Assembly: GCA_043801895.1 (NCBI GenBank)
Contig: JAZDLM010000028.1
Coordinates: 1 to 13,963, forward strand
Length of the DNA stretch: 13,963 nucleotides
Origin: JAZDLM01 sp043801895
Lineage (GTDB): Bacteria; Patescibacteriota; Kazan-3B-28
Reading direction: 5' to 3'
Shown here: positions 1 to 5,962 of the stretch, in pieces
Numbering within the stretch: the stretch's first letter is position 1
Layout of the letters: the number at the start of each line of letters is the position of its first letter
The notes under the pieces: generated by a model
What the model was told of the DNA's origin: nothing
Databases searched by the model: none
What the model saw: the letters and a program-made list of their open reading frames with translations, nothing else
Program-made: the position numbers and the translations under genes

Positions 1-30
1 CCTAAAGCCAAGGAGCTCCCCCGCGAACCA

Positions 31-63
31 CCCCCTTCTCTGGAAACGGAGAGGGGGTTTTTG
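31..63 (+). terminator. Intrinsic terminator of an upstream gene outside the window
   Basis: Bases 31-42 pair with 47-57, with one bulged T at 36/37, around a GAAA tetraloop (43-46), and the stem is followed by a T-rich tract (58-62). This is a classic Rho-independent terminator. It presumably ends a gene to the left of the window. Bases 1-30 are too short to assign, although a TAA at 3-5 could be that gene's stop. Confidence 0.85.
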
Positions 64-69
64 TTTTGT

Positions 70-97
70 TTGGCTGGAACAGCAAAATCGGTATAAT
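70..97 (+). promoter_or_regulatory. Probable promoter for the NYN gene-ileS operon
   Basis: A perfect TATAAT lies at 92-97. A weak -35-like TTGGCT lies at 70-75, 16 bp upstream. The promoter follows the preceding terminator directly. Transcription would start near 104, leaving a leader of only about 22 nt before the ATG at 126. The purine-rich AAAGGAGAT at 98-106 would then be mostly upstream of the transcript. Confidence 0.5.
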
Positions 98-125
98 AAA
101 GGAGATATTTTTTATATTTGATCCT

Positions 126-713
126 ATGTCTAGTCAATATGCAGAACAACGGGTTGGCGTGTTTGTGGATGTCGCCAACATGTATTATTCCGCCAAGGTA
201 ATGTACCAGCGGAAGGTTAACTTTAAAGCGGTGCTGGAAGAGGGGGTCGGCGATCGTAATCTGATCCGAGCGATCGCTTATGTTATCCAGGCGGATATCC
301 CCGAAGAAACCAATTTCTTCGAAGCATTGGAACACATTGGGTTTGAGGTTAAAGCCAAAGATTTGCAGATTTTCTATGGCGGCAATAAGAAGGGCGACTG
401 GGATGTGGGCATTGCCATGGATACGATCAAGCTGGCGCCCAAGCTAGATGTAGTGGTGATCGTGTCGGGCGACGGTGATTTTGTGCCGCTAGTGCATTAT
501 CTCCAGAGCCTTGGCCAAAAAGTGGAAGTGGCGGCCTTTGGCCGAAGTGCTTCTGGTAAATTGCGCGAGGCAGTGGACCGGTTCATTGACTTGGATAAGA
601 ACACGCGCAAGTTTTTGATCTCCGAAAAGCGGCGAGCGTCGTCGGCTGGTCCGAGCGGTCATCGTAGCCCCAGCTCCACACCCAGTCCAACTAATCACAC
701 CGATGACATTTAG
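126..713 (+). CDS. NYN domain (LabA/DUF88-like) putative endoribonuclease
   Basis: A 195-residue soluble protein of the NYN family (PIN-like fold, LabA/DUF88 branch). Members are metal-dependent RNases or RNA-binding proteins, and the substrate here is unknown. The acidic residues expected at the active site are visible: D15 in VFVDVAN, D91 and D93 in KGDWDVG, and D116 and D118 in SGDGDF. The last 30 or so residues are a Ser/Pro/Arg-rich, probably disordered tail. I chose ATG 126 over the in-frame TTG at 66 because 66 lies in the upstream terminator's T-rich run and ahead of the -10 box, and family homology begins just after residue 9. Spacing from AAGGAG to ATG 126 is long (about 20 nt), so initiation may be nearly leaderless. 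The 3' end overlaps ileS by 11 bp, which suggests translational coupling. The family call is firm; the role is inferred. Confidence 0.88.
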   Translation: MSSQYAEQRVGVFVDVANMYYSAKVMYQRKVNFKAVLEEGVGDRNLIRAIAYVIQADIPEETNFFEALEHIGFEVKAKDLQIFYGGNKKGDWDVGIAMDTIKLAPKLDVVVIVSGDGDFVPLVHYLQSLGQKVEVAAFGRSASGKLREAVDRFIDLDKNTRKFLISEKRRASSAGPSGHRSPSSTPSPTNHTDDI

Positions 714-3672
714 ACCGGTCGATCCAAAAGTAAATTTTCCCAAACAGGAAGAAGAGATTCTTTCTTTTTGGGATAAGGAAAAGATTTTTCAACAGAGTTT
801 AATATTGCGCAAGGACGCGAAGCGGTATGTCTTTTTCGAAGGGCCGCCTACTGCCAATGCTAAGCCAGGCCTGCATCATGTCCTTGCCCGTTATTTTAAA
901 GACTTGTTCCCGCGATACAAGACCATGCGCGGGTTTTTGGTAGAACGGAAAGCCGGCTGGGACACGCACGGCTTGCCAATAGAGATTGCGGTAGAAAAAG
1001 AATTGGGGATTATGGCCAAGCCGGAAATTGAGAAATACGGCGTAGAAAAGTTTAACGCTAAGGCGCGGGAAAATGTTTGGGTTCAAAAAGAAGCCTGGGA
1101 AAAATTTACTCGCCGCAGCGGCTTTTGGTTGGATTTGGAACACCCCTATATCACCTACGATGCCACCTACATCGAGTCGGTCTGGGCAATTCTGAAAACA
1201 GCCTGGGATAAGAGTTTGGTGTATCAGAGTTATCGGGTGAGCCCAAGATGTACCCGTTGCGGAACAGCACTGTCGTCCCACGAGGTAGCACAGGGGTATC
1301 GGGAGGTAGAGGAAAACTCGGTATTTATTAAATTTAAAGTTAAGGATAAACCCGATACTTATATTTTGTCGTGGACGACAACACCATGGACATTGCCGGG
1401 GAATGTGGCGCTCGCGGTGGGGCCAGAAATTAAATACAGGAAAGTTCATGTCAAAAGCGGTAAGCATACAGTTGAAACTTACATAGTTGCTCAGGATAGG
1501 CAGAATGAAGTCATTGAGCCAGCGCTTGGCCATATATTAACGGGCGATTCGGATATTGCACCATCCGAGGTGTCCGAACCTGTTATTGGAAAGGATTTGG
1601 TTGGCTTGGAGTATGAACCGCTGTTCCCTGACGCAGTGCCCAGCGATACGCCTAATTTTAAAAACGCATTTAAGGTTTATCCGGCCGATTTTGTCACTAC
1701 GCAGGAAGGCACCGGAGTAGTGCACATAGCGGTGATGTACGGCGAAGATGATTACCAATTGGGGGAAAAGGTTGGCTTGCCCAAATTTCACACAGTAGCG
1801 GAGGACGGTAAATTTGGCGCCTCGGTGAAATTATGGGCAGGGAGGTATGTGAAAGACAAGGAAGTTGAAGAAGAAATTGTTGCCGATCTGAAAAAGCGCG
1901 GATTATTGTTGAAAGAAAGGCCGTACACACATGACTATCCGTTTTGTTGGCGCTGCGAGACCCCCTTGCTGTATTACGCGGCGAACTCGTGGTTTATTGA
2001 GATGTCCAAATTGCGCGATGAAATGATTGCCAGTAACAGGAAGATTAATTGGGTGCCGGACTACTTTAAAGACGGTCGGTTTGGTGAATGGTTAAGAGAG
2101 GTTAAAGATTGGAGCATTTCCCGCGAACGCTATTGGGGAACACCGTTGCCATTTTGGGTGAGCGAAGACGGCGAAAAATTATGCATTGGCTCGTTTGAAG
2201 AATTAGCACGGCTAGCAGGTAAGCAGGTAGGCGGGCTAGCGGGTAAGACAGGCAAAACAGACTTCGACCCACACAAACCGTTTGTGGATGAAATTGTGAT
2301 AGTCAAAGACGGTAAGGAGTATCGGCGGGTGCCAGAAGTACTGGATGCTTGGTTCGACTCTGGCGCCATGCCATTCGCGCAATGGCATTACCCGTTCGAA
2401 AATCGGGAGCGGGTCGATGTTGGCTTGTCGTATCCGGCCGATTTTATTAGTGAAGCAGTAGACCAAACCCGAGGCTGGTTTTATACCTTACTGGCGGTGG
2501 CGACCCTCATGGATAAACCAGCGCCCTATAAGAATGTGATTTGTTTGGGTCATATTCTTGACAAACATGGCAAGAAGATGAGTAAGTCCAAGGGCAATGT
2601 GGTTGACTCATGGGCGATCTTTGATGCCTACGGTTCAGATGCCCTGCGCTGGTATCTCTATACCATCAATCAGCCGGGCCTGCCTAAAAATTTTGACGAA
2701 GAGGGCGTCAAGCAGGTAGTACGTCGGTTTATGTTGACGCTCTGGAATACCTACTCTTTCTTTGTGACCTATGCGAATATTGATGGATTTAAACCGATCT
2801 TAAGTGTGAAAGTAGAACCGCAAAACGTCCTAGATAGGTGGATTTGGATGCGGGCCAGGATGACGATTTTACAGGTTGAGAGGAAATTAGATGAATATGA
2901 TGCTTTTCAGGCGGCCTTGGTGATGGAAAAGTTTGTCGACGATCTATCTAATTGGTATGTCAGACGTTCTCGCCGGCGATTCTGGAAAGGAGAATACGAT
3001 ACGGATAAACAGCAAGCTTATATAGTGCTATATAGTGTGTTGAAAGATTTTGTGAAAATACTGGCTCCATTTATGCCTTTTCTGAGCGATGTAATCTATA
3101 CGAATCTGAGAGCCGAAGGAGAGCCAGTATCCGTACATTTAACCGATTGGCCAGTTGTGGAAGATAAATTTGACAAGCACCTTGAGGCGCTAATCGCAGA
3201 CATGGAGACCGCACGAAGTATGATTACTGTCGGGTTGGAGCTTCGTGAAACGGCCGGTGTCAGAGTTCGTCAACCACTACAGTATTTTTCTACTGGCAGG
3301 AAAAAATTGCCCGACGAGTTGGTGGAAATTATCAAAGACGAGTTAAATGTAAAGGAAGTAAAATTTGGCGCTGCAGGCCCCGACAGTCTTGCGCTAAAGA
3401 AGGAGGAGATTACCCCGGAATTGATCCTGGAAGGCCAAGCCCGGGAAATCGTTCGAACTGTCCAGGTACTCCGCAAAGAGAGCGGGCTGGAGATTACCGA
3501 CCGGATCAAATTAACTTGGAGCTCCGATGTCGAGGAAATTAAGCAGGCGTTTGTCCGTTTCGGCGACTATATTAAAGCCGAAGTGTTGGCAGATGAGCTG
3601 ACCGAGGGTGACGGGCAAAAGTTCGAGATCAATGGGCATGTGGTAAAGTTAAAGGTGGCTTCGGTTAAATAG
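703..3672 (+). CDS. ileS: Isoleucyl-tRNA synthetase, eukaryotic-like (IleS2) type
   Basis: A class I aminoacyl-tRNA synthetase of 989 residues that charges tRNA-Ile with isoleucine in the cytoplasm. The HIGH signature reads GLHH (residues 56-59, after PPTANAKP) and the KMSKS loop is intact at 625-629. The editing (CP1) domain shows TTTPW at 225-229 and a GTGVVHIA..YGEDDY segment. Two CxxC pairs at 183-186 and 415-418 probably bind zinc within CP1. The C-terminal zinc finger of the E. coli-type enzyme is absent. Length, the GTALSSHEVAQGY segment and domain order fit the eukaryotic-like branch, whose members are generally less sensitive to mupirocin. Start ATG 703 lies inside the 3' end of the NYN gene, with no clear ribosome site of its own. 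A small imperfect tandem repeat lies at 2209-2253. Confidence 0.97.
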   Translation: MTFRPVDPKVNFPKQEEEILSFWDKEKIFQQSLILRKDAKRYVFFEGPPTANAKPGLHHVLARYFKDLFPRYKTMRGFLVERKAGWDTHGLPIEIAVEKELGIMAKPEIEKYGVEKFNAKARENVWVQKEAWEKFTRRSGFWLDLEHPYITYDATYIESVWAILKTAWDKSLVYQSYRVSPRCTRCGTALSSHEVAQGYREVEENSVFIKFKVKDKPDTYILSWTTTPWTLPGNVALAVGPEIKYRKVHVKSGKHTVETYIVAQDRQNEVIEPALGHILTGDSDIAPSEVSEPVIGKDLVGLEYEPLFPDAVPSDTPNFKNAFKVYPADFVTTQEGTGVVHIAVMYGEDDYQLGEKVGLPKFHTVAEDGKFGASVKLWAGRYVKDKEVEEEIVADLKKRGLLLKERPYTHDYPFCWRCETPLLYYAANSWFIEMSKLRDEMIASNRKINWVPDYFKDGRFGEWLREVKDWSISRERYWGTPLPFWVSEDGEKLCIGSFEELARLAGKQVGGLAGKTGKTDFDPHKPFVDEIVIVKDGKEYRRVPEVLDAWFDSGAMPFAQWHYPFENRERVDVGLSYPADFISEAVDQTRGWFYTLLAVATLMDKPAPYKNVICLGHILDKHGKKMSKSKGNVVDSWAIFDAYGSDALRWYLYTINQPGLPKNFDEEGVKQVVRRFMLTLWNTYSFFVTYANIDGFKPILSVKVEPQNVLDRWIWMRARMTILQVERKLDEYDAFQAALVMEKFVDDLSNWYVRRSRRRFWKGEYDTDKQQAYIVLYSVLKDFVKILAPFMPFLSDVIYTNLRAEGEPVSVHLTDWPVVEDKFDKHLEALIADMETARSMITVGLELRETAGVRVRQPLQYFSTGRKKLPDELVEIIKDELNVKEVKFGAAGPDSLALKKEEITPELILEGQAREIVRTVQVLRKESGLEITDRIKLTWSSDVEEIKQAFVRFGDYIKAEVLADELTEGDGQKFEINGHVVKLKVASVK

Positions 3673-3708
3673 CGAGTTTGCTAACGGGGCGAGGCGCATT
3701 GAGCAAAT

Positions 3709-4224
3709 ATGCAAAGATTCGTTTCTAATTTAATCCTTGGGCTGTTCGTTTTGGCGTTAGTGGTGGTTTACGGCGTGTCCAAGCAGCCGGCAGTATTGTC
3801 GGTGTCGCCACTAGGGCGATCGAAAACTGGTCAACCAACCGCTTCGGGAAATTCTGACACCAGACAAATCAAACTCCCTAATGGCGCGCAGTTGGTAGTG
3901 GCGGTGGCGGACAACGATCAGGAATTACAGCAGGGATTATCGGGCGTTGACCAGTTATCCACGAGTTCGGGGATGCTGTTAGTGTTCCCGCAGTCCGATC
4001 GGCAGAGTATCTGGATGAAGGGGATGAAGCTCTCGCTCGATCTGGTGTGGCTGGATGATGAGGGGAGGGTAGTGCAGGTGGTCAGCGATGCGCCGGCCCC
4101 TCTGGACGATACCGGAACGATGCCAGCTTATCTGAGCGATCAACCGGCCCGATATGTGTTGGAACTCGCCTCGGGGACGGCTGAGGCAGCGGGTCTGAAG
4201 GTGGGCGCTAAAGTCTATCTGTAG
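3709..4224 (+). CDS. DUF192 family protein with N-terminal membrane anchor
   Basis: A 171-residue protein. Residues 7-24 are a hydrophobic segment after a short MQRF start, acting as a signal anchor or uncleaved signal peptide; no lipobox cysteine is seen. A linker of about 30 residues leads into a DUF192 (COG1430) domain from about residue 52 to the end. It shows the family landmarks: a QQGLSG segment, GMLLVFP, an IWMKGMKLSLDLVWLD core and a final VLELASG..A..AGLKVGA stretch. The biochemical role of DUF192 is not established; the domain probably faces outward. The gene starts 36 bp after ileS and likely shares its transcript. No strong Shine-Dalgarno site precedes ATG 3709. A GCTAACGGGG motif at 3680-3689 in the short gap resembles the ends of the inverted-repeat elements elsewhere in this window. 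Confidence 0.85.
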   Translation: MQRFVSNLILGLFVLALVVVYGVSKQPAVLSVSPLGRSKTGQPTASGNSDTRQIKLPNGAQLVVAVADNDQELQQGLSGVDQLSTSSGMLLVFPQSDRQSIWMKGMKLSLDLVWLDDEGRVVQVVSDAPAPLDDTGTMPAYLSDQPARYVLELASGTAEAAGLKVGAKVYL

Positions 4225-4235
4225 GAGTTAATTTA

Positions 4236-4265
4236 TTGACACCGGCCACCCGCGCATGATAGCTT
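4236..4265 (+). promoter_or_regulatory. Possible rplU promoter
   Basis: A consensus TTGACA (4236-4241) is followed 18 bp later by a weak TAGCTT (4260-4265). This is preceded by TGA (4257-4259), which could act as an extended -10. Transcription would start near 4272, giving a leader of about 11 nt. The -10 match is poor, so this is tentative. Confidence 0.4.
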
Positions 4266-4282
4266 CGGGAAGCACTTATCTT

Positions 4283-4594
4283 ATGAAATTAGCTGTGATT
4301 AAAACCGGGGGGAAGCAATACCTCGTCAAAGAGGGCGATGTTTTAACGGTTGAAAAAATCGAGTCCGAGTCGCCGAGCGTGAAATTCACTGAGGTGCTAC
4401 TGATCGTTGACGGTGATCAAGTTACGGTGGGTACGCCCTTGGTGGAGAAAGCGGTAGTGGAAGGCGAGATCGTGAAGCAGATGAAAGAGCCCAAGATCGT
4501 GGTGTTCAAGATGAAGCGGCGCAAGCGCTCGCGCAAATCCCAGGGCCATCGCCAACAGGTCACCCAAGTCAAAATCAATAAAATAGCAGCCTGA
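4283..4594 (+). CDS. rplU: 50S ribosomal protein L21
   Basis: A 103-residue large-subunit ribosomal protein that binds 23S rRNA, at the usual family length. The N-terminus MKLAVIKTGGKQYLVKEGD and the basic C-terminal segment KRRKRSRKSQGHRQQVTQVKI are typical of L21. ATG 4283 is preferred over the in-frame ATG 4256 because homology begins exactly there; GGGAAG at 4267-4272 gives a modest ribosome site 10 nt upstream. The usual partner rpmA (L27) does not follow. Instead the TGA stop lies in the loop of a terminator and the next gene is convergent. Confidence 0.96.
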   Translation: MKLAVIKTGGKQYLVKEGDVLTVEKIESESPSVKFTEVLLIVDGDQVTVGTPLVEKAVVEGEIVKQMKEPKIVVFKMKRRKRSRKSQGHRQQVTQVKINKIAA

Positions 4595-4613
4595 TCGGCT
4601 GCCGTTTTATTTT
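4586..4613 (+). terminator. Bidirectional terminator between rplU and lepB
   Basis: GCAGCC (4586-4591) pairs with GGCTGC (4597-4602) around TGATC, followed by CGTTTTATTTT. Read on the minus strand, the same stem is followed by TATTTTATTGATTTT, so it can also end lepB transcription. The rplU TGA stop (4592-4594) sits in the loop. Confidence 0.78.
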
Positions 4614-4622
4614 CGGTAAGAA

Positions 4623-5288
4623 CTACAGCCCCTTGCCATACGATGGGCTGCTGACAGTTTTGAAATCGTCGAACGGGTAAATGACTACCCAAACTTTACC
4701 AACGATTAAATGACGGGCTACTGGTCCCCACATCCGTGAGTCAGAGCTGTTGTGGCGGTTGTCCCCCATGACAAAGTATTCGTTGGGGCCAAGGGTGCGA
4801 CGGGCGTCAGTAGGAGTGCTCACCCCGTTGAGATACGACTCATTCAGTAGTGTGCCATTTGGATTTTGGCGATTGTAGATATACACCCGATCGTTTTTTA
4901 CCTCCACCGTCTCGCCTGGTAAGCCGACAACGCGCTTGATGAACGAGATGGCAATGTTTTGCGGCCACTTGAATACCACCACGTCCCCGCGATGCGGCAC
5001 CCGGAAACGATAGGTAACCTGGTCGACGATAATATATTGGTTGTTCTCGAAAGTCGGGTTCATCGACGGGCCGGAGACATAGAACGGTTGGATCAGGAAG
5101 AAACGAATCAGGAACGCTACCCCTAGAACGGTGCTGACGGTTTTAAAGACATCATAGATAAAGATGACGGTGCCGACGAATACCGTCATCCAAATATTTC
5201 GCCGCGGCGCACGCACCGGCTTACGTTCTTTGGCTGGATGTTTGTGGTCGCCCCCATCTTCGTGGAAGGCAAACATGTCTTCGACCAT
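4623..5288 (-). CDS. lepB: Type I signal peptidase
   Basis: A 221-residue membrane serine protease (family S26) that removes signal peptides from secreted proteins outside the cytoplasmic membrane. The catalytic serine is S75 in SGPSMNPT and the general-base lysine is K118 in FIKRVVGLPGE. The conserved late box reads MGDNRHNSSDSR. A basic N-terminal tail of about 33 residues precedes one hydrophobic region at roughly 34-66. It is a short version without the large inserted domain of E. coli LepB. The start is ATG at 5286-5288; an in-frame ATG four codons later is possible, and neither has a clear Shine-Dalgarno site. The gene converges on rplU and diverges from the tRNA-Val gene. Confidence 0.95.
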   Translation of the reverse strand: MVEDMFAFHEDGGDHKHPAKERKPVRAPRRNIWMTVFVGTVIFIYDVFKTVSTVLGVAFLIRFFLIQPFYVSGPSMNPTFENNQYIIVDQVTYRFRVPHRGDVVVFKWPQNIAISFIKRVVGLPGETVEVKNDRVYIYNRQNPNGTLLNESYLNGVSTPTDARRTLGPNEYFVMGDNRHNSSDSRMWGPVARHLIVGKVWVVIYPFDDFKTVSSPSYGKGL

Positions 5289-5345
5289 CAGGTTGGAACC
5301 CGCGCAAACTTACGCGGAACAGCTTGCTTATTAATAATCTTCCCT

Positions 5346-5351
5346 ATTATA
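5346..5351 (-). promoter_or_regulatory. -10 box of the probable lepB promoter
   Basis: The minus strand reads TATAAT here, 58 bp upstream of the lepB ATG. No convincing -35 hexamer is seen at 16-18 bp spacing. It lies back to back with a + strand TATAAT at 5372-5377. Confidence 0.45.
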
Positions 5352-5371
5352 TTACATTGTTGCCGACTGGT

Positions 5372-5377
5372 TATAAT
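5372..5377 (+). promoter_or_regulatory. -10 box of the probable tRNA-Val promoter
   Basis: A perfect TATAAT lies 69 bp upstream of the mature tRNA, and no strong -35 box is visible. Transcription from here would include repeat copy A (5421-5436) in the 5' leader of the precursor tRNA. Confidence 0.4.
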
Positions 5378-5420
5378 GGTAAGGGTGGGCATGGGCTTGT
5401 AGCTTCCGTCTACGCCGAGG

Positions 5421-5436
5421 CTTCGCCGGACTACGC
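5421..5436. repeat. Short repeat copy A upstream of tRNA-Val
   Basis: CTTCG, two bases, then GGACTACGC. The same two blocks recur at 5524-5550 (copy B) with a 13-base spacer that includes most of a palindrome. The copies flank the tRNA in the same orientation. This looks like a REP-type intergenic element, but its family is not known to me. Confidence 0.45.
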
Positions 5437-5446
5437 AGTTGGTTTT

Positions 5447-5521
5447 GGGCGGTTAACTCAGTGGTAGAGTGCTTCGTTCACATCGAAGAAGTCAGAGGTT
5501 CAAATCCTCTACCGCCAACCA
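5447..5521 (+). tRNA. tRNA-Val, anticodon CAC
   Basis: A 75-nt cloverleaf. The acceptor arm GGGCGGT (5447-5453) faces ACCGCCA; the D arm is ACTC/GAGT; the anticodon arm CTTCG/CGAAG holds the loop TTCACAT with CAC at 5479-5481, which reads GTG; the T arm AGAGG/CCTCT holds the loop TTCAAAT. The discriminator A and an encoded CCA (5519-5521) are present. Six of seven acceptor pairs form, but position 1 (G) faces position 72 (A), an unusual mismatch. The terminal CCA is also the start of an imperfect palindrome running to 5554. Confidence 0.93.
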
Positions 5522-5554
5522 GTCTTCGTCCGTCAGCTGACGGACTACGCCTGG
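5519..5554. repeat. Palindromic element at the 3' end of tRNA-Val (repeat copy B)
   Basis: The core GTCCGTCAGCTGACGGAC (5528-5545) is a perfect 18-bp palindrome, and imperfect symmetry extends outwards from CCAG (5519-5522) to CTGG (5551-5554). As RNA it would form a 7-bp stem with an AGCT loop immediately after the tRNA, but there is no T-run as in a classic terminator. It shares CTTCG and GGACTACGC with copy A at 5421-5436. Nothing else is recognised between here and 5664. Confidence 0.65.
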
Positions 5555-5664
5555 CCCACATCACGCTACCTTCTCCCGGAGTTCATAAATCTGATTGGTG
5601 CCAATTATAAAAACAAAAACGAAGACTATTGGCAAACGGTTCAAGCGCCGGTCGGCTGACGAGA

Positions 5665-5793
5665 TTGACCCCGTTAGAAATCCGACGGAGCTGCGGATAT
5701 AGTTTGAGGCAATCGGCGCGCGGATGACGCTCTTGCTTGGTTAGATTTAATGCCTCGGTAGCTTGTTCGGATACATTTCTAACGGGGTTGACA
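5665..5793. repeat. Interrupted inverted-repeat element upstream of rpsB
   Basis: CCCCGTTAGAAAT (5669-5681) is an exact 13-bp inverted copy of 5775-5787. Pairing continues inwards in blocks: 5682-5685 with 5767-5770, 5689-5694 with 5758-5763 (one G-T), and 5706-5711 with 5751-5756. The element could form a hairpin of about 120 nt. Its right end runs straight into TTGACA, the -35 box of the rpsB promoter. Related ends occur at 13286-13335, so a mobile, MITE-like or REP-like origin is plausible. Confidence 0.7.
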
Positions 5794-5816
5794 GCTCGAC
5801 CGAATTACCCTAGAAT
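5788..5816 (+). promoter_or_regulatory. Strong promoter of the rpsB operon
   Basis: TTGACA (5788-5793), a 17-bp spacer, then TAGAAT (5811-5816): 11 of 12 consensus positions at ideal spacing. The start site should be near 5823, leaving a 5' leader of about 140 nt before rpsB. The -35 box directly abuts the right arm of the inverted repeat, so the repeat could influence promoter use. Confidence 0.8.
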
Positions 5817-5822
5817 CGCCCT

Positions 5823-5962
5823 TGTATACAAAACGCACCCCGCCATTTTATCCCGCTCATTAGTAAGAGCTGCGGATAAGGTTGTCTGCTCCTGCTGATA
5901 ATGATAATCAGCTCAAGACAAGCCTCAAAATGGCGAGGGGAGGAATAAAAGGAGAATTAGAG
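5823..5962 (+). promoter_or_regulatory. Structured 5' leader of rpsB, candidate autoregulatory element
   Basis: Three nested stems are visible. The outer stem is CGCCATTTT (5841-5849) with AAAATGGCG (5927-5935), plus CCC 5838-5840 with GGG 5937-5939 across a bulged A. The middle stem is GG+TTGTCT (5880-5887) with AGACAA (5916-5921) and CC (5923-5924). The inner stem is GCTGAT (5894-5899) with ATCAGC (5907-5912). A competing stem pairs GAGCTG 5867-5872 with CAGCTC 5909-5914. The outer stem ends about 10 nt before the AGGAG ribosome site (5950-5954). Leaders of rpsB in other bacteria bind S2 as a feedback control; that role here is inference. Confidence 0.6.

Noticed and set aside
66..125. Extension of the NYN gene to TTG 66
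   Set aside because: It would start in the T-rich run of the upstream terminator and upstream of the -10 box.
799..1533. Long open frame (244 codons) on the minus strand inside ileS
   Set aside because: It is antisense to strongly conserved ileS coding sequence, has no ribosome site and no recognisable product.
5665..5793. CRISPR or recombination attachment site
   Set aside because: There is only one interrupted inverted repeat, with no regularly spaced direct repeats and no integrase or cas gene nearby.
5882..5962. N-terminal extension of S2 from TTG 5882
   Set aside because: The extension lies in the folded leader, and a textbook AAAGGAG with 8-nt spacing precedes ATG 5963, where S2 homology begins.
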